DNA of 31,361 bases, taken from positions 1 through 31,361 of the forward strand of contig NZ_CABUIW010000023.1 of NCBI RefSeq assembly GCF_902491705.1, read 5' to 3'. Below, piece by piece: positions 7,717 to 16,018 of this stretch (positions are counted from its first letter, which is position 1; every line of letters starts with the position of its first letter). A program made the translations under genes and the position numbers. The DNA is from an uncultured Lactobacillus sp. GTDB taxonomy: Bacteria; Bacillota; Bacilli; Lactobacillales; Lactobacillaceae. The notes beneath the pieces are model-generated. The model ran no database searches, had not been told where the DNA came from, and was given only the letters and a program-made list of their open reading frames with translations.

Positions 7717-9570
7717 TTACTTGTCCAAAGTTGAGTTTTCTTCAGCATCTTCTGCAGCCATCTTTTCAAGACGTTCTTCAGTTGCCTTTACACTGTCTTG
7801 GTACTTTTCTTCAACTTCGATACCCAAATCAGCTAATTGTTGGTCAGCTACTGGAGCTGGAGCGTGCATCATTGGTTCTGAAGCACTAGCGTTCTTAGGG
7901 AATGCCAATACATCACGAATGTTGTCCTTGTCAGCAAGCATCATTGCGAATCTGTCAAGACCGATTGCAAGACCTGCGTGTGGTGGGAAGCCCATGTCCA
8001 AAGCATCCATTAAGTAACCAAATTGTTCGTAAGCACGCTTCTTAGTAAAGCCAAGTGCCTTAAACATGTTTTCTTGGATTGAACGCTTGTGAATACGGAT
8101 TGATCCACCACCCATTTCATCACCGTTCATAACGATGTCGTAACTACGTGCGTGAGCCTTGTGAGGTTCAGTAGTCAAAAGCTTTACGCCTTCGTCATCT
8201 GGCATAGTGAATGGGTGGTGAGCTGCTACCCAACGGCCAAGACCTTCATCGTATTCGAATAATGGCCAGTCAACAACCCATACAAAGTCGTAAACGCCCT
8301 TAGGAATAATACCAGTTTCCTTAGCAAATTCACGACGAAGGTGGTTCAATGAGTCACAAATTACCTTCCACTTGTCAGCAACAAATACAACTAATTCGCC
8401 GCCTTCAAGATCGAATTCCTTCTTCAAAGCTTCCTTGTTTTCATCAGTTAAGAAACGTGCAACAGGACCTGAGAATTCGCCATCTTCGTACTTAACCCAA
8501 GCTAAGCCCTTAGCGTGGAAACGCTTGATGAAGTCAGCCTTCTTATCAAGTTTCTTACGTGAGTATTCTTTAGCACCGTTCTTAACAGCGATACCCTTAA
8601 CAAAGCCGCCATCAGCAATTGCTCCTGAGAATACCTTGAAGTCACTGTCTTTGAAGATTGAACTAAGGTCATGGATAAGCATACCATAACGAGTATCAGG
8701 CTTATCACTACCGTACTTGTTCATTGCGTCAGTCCATGAAATACGCTTAATAGGAGTCTTAATATCGATACCCTTAACGTCTTTCATGATCTTCTTCAAA
8801 AGACCTTCAGTGTAACCTTGAATAGTTTCTTCATCAGCAAATGACATTTCCATATCGATTTGAGTAAATTCTGGTTGACGGTCACCACGAAGGTCTTCGT
8901 CACGGAAACAACGTGCCAATTGGTAGTACTTGTCAAAGCCAGCACCCATCAATAATTGCTTAAACAATTGTGGTGATTGTGGTAAAGCGTAGAAGCTACC
9001 TGGGTAAATTCTTGATGGTACTAAGTAGTCACGTGCACCTTCTGGAGATGACTTACCTAAAATTGGAGTTTCAATGTCGATAAAGCCATTTTCGTCAAAG
9101 AATTCGTGAGTAGCACGCAAAATCTTTGAACGTAAGATAATAGCTTGTTGAACTTCTGGACGACGAAGGTCAAGGTAACGGTACTTCAATCTAGTTTGTT
9201 CAGAAATATCAACACCATCTTTAATTTCAAATGGAGGGTTCTTAGCCTTGTTCAAGATAATAATGTCAGTAGCATCAACTTCAACTTGACCAGTCTTCAT
9301 GTCTGGGTTTACTTCTGAACGCTTAACTACCTTACCTTTAACTTGAATAACGTATTCATTACCAAGTGAGTCAGCAATGTCCATTAACTTCTTACCAGAG
9401 TCTTTGTTAACAACGATTTGAACTAAGCCTTCACGGTCACGCAAATCGATGAAAACCAAGTTACCAAGGTTACGTACACGTTGTACCCAACCATAAAGAT
9501 TTACATCTTGGCCAATATATTTTTCAGTAATATTGCCACAATAGTCTGTTCTTTTTTCGATCTTTTCCAT
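7717..9570 (-). CDS. aspS: Aspartyl-tRNA synthetase
   Basis: A 617-aa class IIb aminoacyl-tRNA synthetase that charges tRNA-Asp. An N-terminal OB-fold anticodon-binding domain (about 1-110, with GWVQRVRNLG and VFIDLRDREG) is followed by the catalytic core. Motif 2 is FRDEDLRGDRQPEFTQIDMEM, and motif 3 is GLAIGLDRFAMML near the C-terminus. The bacterial GAD insertion domain lies between them. Length and domain order are normal for bacterial AspRS. The ATG follows GAGGAT, which lies inside the last codons of hisS, with one base between the hisS stop and the aspS start. This indicates translational coupling under the shared T-box leader. Confidence 0.97.
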   Translation of the reverse strand: MEKIEKRTDYCGNITEKYIGQDVNLYGWVQRVRNLGNLVFIDLRDREGLVQIVVNKDSGKKLMDIADSLGNEYVIQVKGKVVKRSEVNPDMKTGQVEVDATDIIILNKAKNPPFEIKDGVDISEQTRLKYRYLDLRRPEVQQAIILRSKILRATHEFFDENGFIDIETPILGKSSPEGARDYLVPSRIYPGSFYALPQSPQLFKQLLMGAGFDKYYQLARCFRDEDLRGDRQPEFTQIDMEMSFADEETIQGYTEGLLKKIMKDVKGIDIKTPIKRISWTDAMNKYGSDKPDTRYGMLIHDLSSIFKDSDFKVFSGAIADGGFVKGIAVKNGAKEYSRKKLDKKADFIKRFHAKGLAWVKYEDGEFSGPVARFLTDENKEALKKEFDLEGGELVVFVADKWKVICDSLNHLRREFAKETGIIPKGVYDFVWVVDWPLFEYDEGLGRWVAAHHPFTMPDDEGVKLLTTEPHKAHARSYDIVMNGDEMGGGSIRIHKRSIQENMFKALGFTKKRAYEQFGYLMDALDMGFPPHAGLAIGLDRFAMMLADKDNIRDVLAFPKNASASEPMMHAPAPVADQQLADLGIEVEEKYQDSVKATEERLEKMAAEDAEENSTLDK

Positions 9571-9571
9571 G

Positions 9572-10858
9572 TTAATCCTCTAAATCCTTCATTACCTTAC
9601 TCATATCATTGATGTCTTCAAGACTTAAATCAATGGTCTTACCATCAGCTAAACGCTTAACATTCAAAACGCCATTTTCAAGTTCTTTTTCACCTAAAGT
9701 AATTACATACTTAGCGTGATCACGATCGGCCTTCTTGAATTGAGCCTTAAGCTTCTTTTGGTTAACATCAAAGTCAGCTTCAAAGCCTTGACTGCGCAAG
9801 CTTCTAGTAATTTCAATAGCCTTTTGAGCAGTGCCATCACCAATATTAGTGATAAAGAAATCAATCCCTTTATTTTCAAATAAAGCTGGATTTTGCTTTT
9901 CTAAGACAAGCATCAATCTTTCTTCACCAATACCAAAACCTACGGCTGGAGTAGCTGGGCCATTGAATTCTTCTACCAAGTGATCGTAGCGGCCACCACC
10001 TAAAATAGTGGTTGCTGATTCCCAAAGGCTCTTATCTTCAACCATAAATTCAAAGATGACGCCAGTGTAGTAATCAAGACCACGAACCAAATCATCATCG
10101 ATTACGTAGTCAATGCCTAATTGATCAAGCATCTTCAAGATTGATTCAAAGTTTTGCTTTGAATCTGCATCAAGGAAGTCACGAATCTTAGGTGCATCTG
10201 GCAAGAACTTCTTGTCACGATCATCCTTTGAATCTAAGATACGCAATGGATTATCACGTAATCTTCTTTGTGAGTCTTCAGACAATTCATCCTTAACTGG
10301 AGTGAAGTAGTTAACAAGGGCATCATGGTAGTCCTTACGTATTTGTTCATTACCTAAAGTATTGATATGAAGTTGGTAGTTCTTAACGCCTAATTCAGCT
10401 AACAAGTCATGACCCATCATAATGGTTTGAACATCAGAAAGTGGATTGCTTGAACCAAAGCTTTCTACACCAATTTGGTGGAATTCACGTTGACGACCTG
10501 CTTGAGGACGTTCATATCTAAAAGTAGATTCCATGTAAAATACGTTAAATGGCTTAACTACTTCTGGTGCATACATCTTGTCTTCAACGTAGGCACGAAC
10601 AACACCGGCAGTTCCTTCTGGACGAAGAGCAATGTGACGACCACCCTTATCATTGAAGTCATACATTTGCTTTTCTACAATTTCAGAACTATCGCCACTT
10701 GAACGTGAGAAAATTTCGTAATTTTCAAAACTTGGTGTACGAATTTCACGATAGTTTGCACGGTTGAAGAAATTTCTTGCAGTTTCTTCGACCTTTTGCC
10801 ATGAACCAGATTGTTCAGGCAAAATATCGACTGTACCTTTTGGTTTTTGTACTCTCAT
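9572..10858 (-). CDS. hisS: Histidyl-tRNA synthetase
   Basis: A 428-aa class IIa synthetase that charges tRNA-His. Motif 2 is FRYERPQAGRQREFHQIGVE. The histidine-specific signatures RGLDYYTG and GGGRYD are present, motif 3 is GFGIGEERLML, and a C-terminal anticodon-binding domain occupies roughly the last 100 residues. Length is typical. The ATG is preceded by AAAGGATG. It is the first gene of the hisS-aspS pair and is preceded by a T-box leader ending in an intrinsic terminator, so transcription should rise when the cognate tRNA is uncharged. Confidence 0.97.
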   Translation of the reverse strand: MRVQKPKGTVDILPEQSGSWQKVEETARNFFNRANYREIRTPSFENYEIFSRSSGDSSEIVEKQMYDFNDKGGRHIALRPEGTAGVVRAYVEDKMYAPEVVKPFNVFYMESTFRYERPQAGRQREFHQIGVESFGSSNPLSDVQTIMMGHDLLAELGVKNYQLHINTLGNEQIRKDYHDALVNYFTPVKDELSEDSQRRLRDNPLRILDSKDDRDKKFLPDAPKIRDFLDADSKQNFESILKMLDQLGIDYVIDDDLVRGLDYYTGVIFEFMVEDKSLWESATTILGGGRYDHLVEEFNGPATPAVGFGIGEERLMLVLEKQNPALFENKGIDFFITNIGDGTAQKAIEITRSLRSQGFEADFDVNQKKLKAQFKKADRDHAKYVITLGEKELENGVLNVKRLADGKTIDLSLEDINDMSKVMKDLED

Positions 10859-10893
10859 TTAATCATCCTTTTTTATTTTGATAACTTTATTAA

Positions 10894-10928
10894 TAAAAAA
10901 AGCGCCCTTGAACTGAATCAAGGGCGCT
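10894..10928 (-). terminator. Regulated terminator of the hisS T-box
   Basis: A perfect 11-bp stem, AGCGCCCTTGA/TCAAGGGCGCT, followed on minus by seven T residues. Its 5' strand carries CCCTT, which can instead pair with the T-box AAGG, the usual mutually exclusive terminator/antiterminator switch. Confidence 0.92.
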
Positions 10929-11096
10929 CAAATTAGCACGGTACCACCTTTTTGGTTGCTGCGATTAACGCTCGCCAGACGATCCATTATCTGTTAAAGG
11001 TGTCACAGACCGCGATCTATCTGCTCTCTCACCACAACAAGCAGTCTCTTTAAATAGATCTTTGCTAATCTTCATTCTTTGTCATCGATAATTCTT
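10894..11096 (-). ncRNA. T-box leader (tRNA-sensing riboswitch) of hisS-aspS
   Basis: On minus, the leader contains the conserved T-box sequence AAGGTGGTACCGTG (about 10937-10950). The bulge UGGU can pair with a tRNA acceptor end, and an AAGG/CCTT pairing can form the antiterminator. Upstream is a compact Stem I-like region: AAAGAGA, then CTGCT and AGCAG closing a loop with TGTGGTGAGA, enclosed by GATCTAT/ATAGATC. A GCGA/TCGC Stem III candidate precedes the T-box sequence. The competing terminator is a separate entry. The sequence GACAC (about 11007-11011) holds overlapping GAC (Asp) and CAC (His) codons and is my candidate specifier. Its placement in a canonical specifier loop is not proven. 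Confidence 0.88.
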
Positions 11097-11102
11097 TTTT
11101 AG

Positions 11103-11129
11103 CTTATATTTTTATTGTATTAAAGTCAA
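11103..11129 (-). promoter_or_regulatory. Candidate promoter of the T-box-hisS-aspS transcript
   Basis: On minus, TTGACT (11129-11124) and TATAAG (11108-11103) are 15 bp apart, about 20 bp past the dtd stop and just ahead of the T-box leader. The spacing is short, but the position fits a separate hisS-aspS transcription unit. Confidence 0.5.
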
Positions 11130-11148
11130 CCTTTGAAAGCGATTTTCT

Positions 11149-11586
11149 CTAAAGATCTAATACAATTGTAAATGGACCATCGTTTTCTAAGCTAACTTGC
11201 ATGTCAGCTCCAAACTCTCCAGTTTCAACATGGAAGCCATCTTGTTCAAGTTCTTTATTAAACTCTTCCCAAAGTTCTTTAGATTTAGGCGGACGCATTG
11301 CTTCCACAAAACTAGGACGATTACCCTTCTTGGTATTAGCTAGCAATGTAAATTGACTAACGCTTAAAATTTCACCATGAACATCTTTCAAAGATAGATT
11401 AGGCTTGCCCTCTTCATCTTCAAAAATACGCATCTTAGCAATTTTATCTGCTGCTTTTTTGACGACGGGTAATTCATCCCCCTCTTTAATGCCTACCAGT
11501 AGCAAAAATCCCTTGCCAATCTTGCCGACTGTTTTACCATCAATATCGACTTGGGCATGGTTGACTCTTTGAATCACAACTCGCAT
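11149..11586 (-). CDS. dtd: D-aminoacyl-tRNA deacylase
   Basis: A 145-aa DTD-family enzyme that removes D-amino acids (and glycine) from mischarged tRNAs in the cytosol. The family signatures are visible: MRVVIQRV at the N-terminus, SQFTLLAN (the SQFTL active-site motif) and NDGPFTIVL (the NxGP motif) near the C-terminus. The length is normal. Its ATG overlaps the rel stop in the sequence TAATG, so it is translationally coupled to rel, a common rel-dtd arrangement in Firmicutes. Confidence 0.95.
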   Translation of the reverse strand: MRVVIQRVNHAQVDIDGKTVGKIGKGFLLLVGIKEGDELPVVKKAADKIAKMRIFEDEEGKPNLSLKDVHGEILSVSQFTLLANTKKGNRPSFVEAMRPPKSKELWEEFNKELEQDGFHVETGEFGADMQVSLENDGPFTIVLDL

Positions 11587-13826
11587 TAATTATCTGACCT
11601 CTTTGTTTCATAAACATCTGGAATATCACGCAATTTGCTCAAAATTTCATCAAGTTGGCTAGCATTCTTAACAGCTACAGTGACATAGATATGAGCAATA
11701 TTGTCTTCATTAACCTTACCAGAAATATTGTTGATGTTCTTAGTAAGTGAGTTCAACTTGTTGATGACGTCGCTAAGCAAGTTAGAACGATTGTAGCCAA
11801 AGATTTCAATGTTGGCATTGAATGATTGAACGCTGTTTTCTTCAACATTCTCCCATTCAACATCAATCAAACGACCTTGTTCTTCAGCCTCTTTGGTAAT
11901 GTTACGGCAATCAGTCCGGTGAATAGTAACACCGCGACCCTTAGTTACATAACCAATAATCTTATCGCCAGGAACTGGGTTACAACATTTAGCTAGGTGA
12001 AGCATTAAGTCACTTACGCCTTGAATCATAACGCCATTCTTATGCTTAACCTTCATGACAGAATTTGAATTCTTCTTTGGCTGTTCTTCTTGAACAGATT
12101 GCTGGCCAGAATTCAAAATCTTTTCTTCAAGTTCCTTTTGCTTTTGCTTTTCATCTTCGCGGCGCAAATCAACAGTCAAACGGTTAACGACGGCTTGGGC
12201 TGATAAATCACCAAAGCCAACTGCAGCATACAATTCTTCTTCAGTATGGTAATTAAAGTGATCTAATAACTTTTCAATGTGCTCTTTGTCCATGAAGTCT
12301 TTTGGTGCAAGACCATCTTCACGAATCATGTTGGCAACCATTTGCTCGCCGCGATCGATGCTTTCTTCACGGTCTTGTCCTCTGAAGTAGCGACGGATCT
12401 TGTTACGAGCTCTTGAAGTCTTAACCATATCAGCCCAATCACGTGAAGGAGTAGCATTGGTCTGCGTCATGATTTCAATGACATCACCGTTTCTCAGCTT
12501 GTAATCAAGCGGAACCAGTTTGTTATTTACTTTAGCACCAACTGCGTGACTACCTACTTGGGTGTGAATTGCATATGCGAAGTCCAGTGTTACAGAACCC
12601 TTTGGCAATTCATATACTTCACCCTTTGGTGTAAAGACATAAACACGATCAGAGAAAATATCACTCTTAACTGACTTCATAAATTCGCCAGCATCTTTAG
12701 TTTCATCCTTCAATTCAAGGATTTCACGTACCATGTCCAGCTTTTCACCTGATGAAGTAGCTTCAACTCCGTTAAAGTTACCACGCTTATATGCCCAGTG
12801 AGCAGCAACACCGTATTCAGCAACTTGGTGCATGGCTTCAGTTCTAATCTGAATTTCAAGTGGACGTCCACCTGGTCCGATAATAGTGGTGTGAAGTGAT
12901 TGGTAGCCGTTTACCTTAGGCATAGCAATGTAATCCTTAAAGCGTCCTGGCATTGGCTTCCATTCTGTATGAACAGCCCCTAAAACTGCATAACAGTCAC
13001 GGACGTTTTTAACAATTACACGAACAGCGAGCAAGTCATAAATCTCATCGAAATCTTTATGCTTGTTCACCATCTTCTTGTAAATGGAGTAAATGTGTTT
13101 TGGACGACCGTAGATTTCATACTTAATACCTAATTCATCTAAGGTCTTCTTTAAAGTCTTAATGGTATCAGCGATGTATTTTTCACGTTGACTTCTCTTA
13201 ACATCCATTAAGTTTACAATGCGGTAGTAAGCTTCTGGGTTTAAGTAGTGGAAACTCATATCTTCAAGCTCCCACTTAATTGTACCAATACCTAAACGGT
13301 CTGCTAATGGTGCATAGATATCCATGGTTTCTGAAGCAATTCTGCGTTGCTTATCTGGACGCAAGTGCTGCAAAGTATGCATGTTGTGCAGACGGTCTGC
13401 TAACTTAACCATGATTACCCGCAAGTCCTTAGCCATCGCAATCAACATTTTACGGTGGTTTTCAGCTAAGAACTCTTGGTGTGACTTATATTCGTACTTA
13501 TTTAACTTAGTTACCCCATCAACGATAAAGGCAACGTCTTCGCCAAATTTTTCTTTTAATTCGTCATTAGTTACTGGGGTGTCTTCTACAGTATCATGTA
13601 AAAATCCTGCAGCAACTGTATCTGGATCAAGGCCTAATGTAGCAAGTGTTCCGGCAACTTGTGTAGGGTGAATAATATAAGGTTGTCCAGATGCCCTTTT
13701 TTGTCCAGCATGAGCCTTATTGGCAAACTCATATGCTTTCTCTACAAAAGCTACTTGCTTATCGTTCATGTATTTTTTGCAGGCATCAATTACCTGATCA
13801 TGAGTCATTTCAATATATTTGGACAT
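11586..13826 (-). CDS. rel: Bifunctional (p)ppGpp synthetase/hydrolase Rel
   Basis: A 746-aa RelA/SpoT homologue that makes and degrades (p)ppGpp, controlling the stringent response. The order is an HD hydrolase domain (HPTQVAGTL and FLHDTVEDT, about 35-190), a synthetase domain (RPKHIYSIYKKM and MPGRFKDYIAMPK, about 220-350), a TGS domain (RVYVFTPKGEVYELPKGS), a zinc-finger-like region with KCCNPVPGD and HRTDC, and a C-terminal ACT domain. Both catalytic halves look intact. The frame opens at 13835, but the second ATG (13826) is chosen because GAGAGG directly abuts the first and is well spaced for the second. It lies in a tight group: membrane protein, rel, dtd. Confidence 0.95.
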   Translation of the reverse strand: MSKYIEMTHDQVIDACKKYMNDKQVAFVEKAYEFANKAHAGQKRASGQPYIIHPTQVAGTLATLGLDPDTVAAGFLHDTVEDTPVTNDELKEKFGEDVAFIVDGVTKLNKYEYKSHQEFLAENHRKMLIAMAKDLRVIMVKLADRLHNMHTLQHLRPDKQRRIASETMDIYAPLADRLGIGTIKWELEDMSFHYLNPEAYYRIVNLMDVKRSQREKYIADTIKTLKKTLDELGIKYEIYGRPKHIYSIYKKMVNKHKDFDEIYDLLAVRVIVKNVRDCYAVLGAVHTEWKPMPGRFKDYIAMPKVNGYQSLHTTIIGPGGRPLEIQIRTEAMHQVAEYGVAAHWAYKRGNFNGVEATSSGEKLDMVREILELKDETKDAGEFMKSVKSDIFSDRVYVFTPKGEVYELPKGSVTLDFAYAIHTQVGSHAVGAKVNNKLVPLDYKLRNGDVIEIMTQTNATPSRDWADMVKTSRARNKIRRYFRGQDREESIDRGEQMVANMIREDGLAPKDFMDKEHIEKLLDHFNYHTEEELYAAVGFGDLSAQAVVNRLTVDLRREDEKQKQKELEEKILNSGQQSVQEEQPKKNSNSVMKVKHKNGVMIQGVSDLMLHLAKCCNPVPGDKIIGYVTKGRGVTIHRTDCRNITKEAEEQGRLIDVEWENVEENSVQSFNANIEIFGYNRSNLLSDVINKLNSLTKNINNISGKVNEDNIAHIYVTVAVKNASQLDEILSKLRDIPDVYETKRSDN

Positions 13827-13840
13827 TAAGGTCATCCTCT

Positions 13841-14203
13841 CTAACGGTAAATATTTTTATTCAGCAATCCGAAAAGTTCGATTATTAAATAAATCAAACC
13901 GAACATTAAATTATATAGAGCAAATTTAGGCAAAATTGCTAAATCAAAAACGATTGGCATTAGTACCAGCCACCATCTATTTAAATTTAAACGATCGATT
14001 AAATTGCCTAAATGGTATGCAATTACACCATTAATGATGAAAAACAATAAACCAACCCTAAAAACTATTGGTAAGCGGCAAATACTAAAAACATATGGCA
14101 AAATTGCCACCAAAATACTCCACCAGACAAGCGACATCCATTTATGGGCATTCAACTTCTTGATTACTGAAATTTCTTTTATCTTATCCCCGATTTTTTT
14201 CAT
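13841..14203 (-). CDS. Small multi-pass membrane protein, unknown function
   Basis: A 120-aa protein with a short basic N-terminus (MKKIGDKIKEISVIKKLN) and three to four hydrophobic helices at about residues 23-43, 48-67, 76-95 and 97-115. I do not recognise the family. Its TAG stop overlaps the GAGAGG ribosome binding site of rel, so translation of the two is probably linked. A GAGAGG lies about 12 nt before its own ATG. Direct coupling to the stringent-response gene is the only hint about function. Confidence 0.65.
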   Translation of the reverse strand: MKKIGDKIKEISVIKKLNAHKWMSLVWWSILVAILPYVFSICRLPIVFRVGLLFFIINGVIAYHLGNLIDRLNLNRWWLVLMPIVFDLAILPKFALYNLMFGLIYLIIELFGLLNKNIYR

Positions 14204-14258
14204 TAAAAATTTGTGCCTCTCATCAAAGTTTAATTTAATTTATAATATTTTACCACGT

Positions 14259-15203
14259 TTATTTTTCTTTTCTAGTAATTGCTAGCCCAATCCAACGACC
14301 TTGTCTCATGGTTAAGTCAATCTTAAAGCCATTTTCATCTAATGCCTTTTCAATCTTAGGTAATTGTAAGTAATCAATTCCTGAGAAGATGATTTGGCCA
14401 CCATCATTTAAGTGGGCGTCCATTTGTGGAATCAAATCAAGCAAAATTTCAGCTAAAATATTGGCTACGATGATGTCGAACTTGCCATCAACATCAGCAA
14501 GCAAACTAGTCTTTTGTACTCTAATATTAGTTAAATCGTTTAAGGCAGCATTTTGTTGAGCTGCAGTCATTGATTCATCTGAAATATCGGTTGCTAATAC
14601 ATCGGTAGCACCCAGTTTTGATGCGGCAATAGCTAAAATACCACTACCAGTACCAACATCAACTACGCTCATTGGCTTAACCATGGCGCGTTCTAGTCCC
14701 ATCATAGCAAGTTGAGTAGTCTTATGGTTACCTGTACCAAAGGCAAGACCTGGATCAAGCTTAATCAATTGTTGGTCGCTAAAAGCAGGCTTATAGTCTT
14801 CCCATTCTGGAACAATGGCCAAGTGTCTTGAAAAATCAATTACGTGATAGTACTTTTGCCAAGCGGTATTCCAATCTTGGTCCTTAATATAAGAGGTAGT
14901 AATTTTACCGTCGCCGACATTTAAGCCGTAACCAGCAAGTTCCTTAAGCTTAGCTTGGAACTTTTTAACAAGTTCATCCTTATCTGCTTCTTCATCAAAG
15001 TAAGCATAGAAATAAGTATCTTTAGGTAAATCTTTAATATCATCCATTTCAACAACAGTTGAATCATGTAACCAGCCGGCTTGTTCAAAGTCGCTGCGCT
15101 TTCTTGATTCAATGCCTAAAGCATTCAAATTATCTTGAGCATAAACGCCTAAGGCGTCTTCTACTTCATGACTAGTATCGATTTTGATAATTAATAATTT
15201 CAT
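14259..15203 (-). CDS. prmA: Ribosomal protein L11 methyltransferase
   Basis: A 314-aa SAM-dependent methyltransferase that trimethylates lysines of ribosomal protein L11. The SAM-binding motif is VVDVGTGSGILAIAASKLG, and the catalytic-region motif VANILAEILLDL follows. An N-terminal substrate-recognition domain occupies about the first 110 residues. The frame runs on to 15341, but ATG at 15203 is chosen because AAAGGAG lies upstream, MKLLIIKI is the family N-terminus, and the longer form would overlap the divergent ybaK gene. It heads a minus-strand run into the small membrane protein, rel and dtd. Confidence 0.94.
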   Translation of the reverse strand: MKLLIIKIDTSHEVEDALGVYAQDNLNALGIESRKRSDFEQAGWLHDSTVVEMDDIKDLPKDTYFYAYFDEEADKDELVKKFQAKLKELAGYGLNVGDGKITTSYIKDQDWNTAWQKYYHVIDFSRHLAIVPEWEDYKPAFSDQQLIKLDPGLAFGTGNHKTTQLAMMGLERAMVKPMSVVDVGTGSGILAIAASKLGATDVLATDISDESMTAAQQNAALNDLTNIRVQKTSLLADVDGKFDIIVANILAEILLDLIPQMDAHLNDGGQIIFSGIDYLQLPKIEKALDENGFKIDLTMRQGRWIGLAITRKEK

Positions 15204-15264
15204 TAATAATAAACTCCTTTGGGATTTTCTTTGAGCAATGCTATCATGGTTAAAGGTGATAAAT

Positions 15265-15774
15265 ATGTCAAAGAAGAAAAATAAAAAGAATAAACTTGAG
15301 AAAACATTAGTTGAAAAAATTTTAGACCAACATAAAGTCAAGTATCGTCAGGCCGAATTTGCGGTTACCAAAGATAAAGGTGGAGTTGCGCAAATGGACA
15401 CCTCTATTCTAAGGGACAAAGAGCGTTTCGTCTACAAAACCTTGGTATGTGAAGGAAATAAAACTGGTCCTTTAGTTGGTGTTGTACCAATTACTGAACA
15501 TTTAAGTATGAAAAAGCTTGCTAAAGTATCAGGCAACAAGAAATGCGAAATGCTTCCTTTAAAGAAGCTTGCTAAGACAACAGGCTATGTTCATGGTGCT
15601 AACACTCCAATTGGTATCTATCATACACATCACTTCCCTATTTATTTAGATGACACAATGAAGGAAGCAGAAGAAGTTGGAGTTTCAAGTGGTAAACTTG
15701 GACGCAGTGTTTTTTTAAATCCTGAAGATTTAGCTAAAGTTACTGACGCTACGTTTGCAGATTTGCTTGAATAA
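15265..15774 (+). CDS. ybaK: YbaK/EbsC-type aminoacyl-tRNA editing protein
   Basis: A 169-aa free-standing editing domain of the YbaK/EbsC family. Members hydrolyse Cys-tRNA-Pro formed by prolyl-tRNA synthetase. The key Lys lies in FVYKTLVCEG, and the pocket motif GYVHGANTPIGI is present. The highly basic N-terminus (SKKKNKKNK) precedes the domain. The start at 15265 is chosen because AAAGGTGAT precedes it; an upstream in-frame ATG at 15238 lies within the prmA promoter region and lacks a ribosome binding site. With dtd nearby, two tRNA quality-control genes occur in this neighbourhood. No clear terminator follows. Confidence 0.9.
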   Translation: MSKKKNKKNKLEKTLVEKILDQHKVKYRQAEFAVTKDKGGVAQMDTSILRDKERFVYKTLVCEGNKTGPLVGVVPITEHLSMKKLAKVSGNKKCEMLPLKKLAKTTGYVHGANTPIGIYHTHHFPIYLDDTMKEAEEVGVSSGKLGRSVFLNPEDLAKVTDATFADLLE

Positions 15775-15790
15775 AAACGCTTACAATTTA

Positions 15791-15869
15791 TTCAGTCATC
15801 AGTTCTTTTTTATGGTAAACTTTATTTATACCGCATATAGATAAAACATAATAGAAGAAGATGACTGAA
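15791..15869 (+). repeat. Perfect 10-bp inverted repeat spanning the leader of the 33-aa ORF
   Basis: TTCAGTCATC (15791-15800) is the exact reverse complement of GATGACTGAA (15860-15869), which lies directly before the ATG of the small ORF at 15870. If both arms are in one RNA, the pairing would mask the initiation region. If transcription starts between them, the arms could instead be DNA sites. Which holds is not visible. Confidence 0.5.
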
Positions 15870-15971
15870 ATGAATATTTTGTTAGGTATTATTGGTTTTA
15901 CAGTTGCAATGATTGCTGCAATCGTAGTAACTACTTTCTTTAGCAATCGCGAAATAATCAACGAAGAATAA
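15870..15971 (+). CDS. 33-aa single-helix membrane peptide
   Basis: A short ORF with ATG at 15870 and TAA at 15969-15971. The product begins MNILLGIIGFTVAMIA, continues with hydrophobic residues to TTFF, and ends in a polar, acidic tail SNREIINEE. It is one predicted membrane helix with almost no loop. AGAAGAAG lies 9 nt upstream, and an in-frame ATG at 15861 would add three residues but has no spacing for a ribosome binding site. A strong terminator follows 15 bp after the stop, so the peptide looks like a self-contained expression unit. It resembles neither a type I toxin nor a phage holin closely enough to name. Confidence 0.6.
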   Translation: MNILLGIIGFTVAMIAAIVVTTFFSNREIINEE

Positions 15972-15986
15972 CAAATAACAATACGT

Positions 15987-16018
15987 AAAAAGGAGCAATT
16001 TTATATTGCTCCTTTTTT
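15987..16018 (+). terminator. Terminator after the 33-aa membrane peptide gene
   Basis: AAAAGGAGCAAT and ATTGCTCCTTTT form a perfect 12-bp stem with a 5-nt loop and a T-tail. Confidence 0.9.

Noticed and set aside
7721..8708. ORFs overlapping aspS in other frames
   Set aside because: Shadows of the aspS coding sequence without own start signals or homology.
15204..15341. Upstream extension of prmA by 46 residues
   Set aside because: It overlaps the start of ybaK and reads as low-complexity Phe/Leu; AAAGGAG fits the start at 15203.
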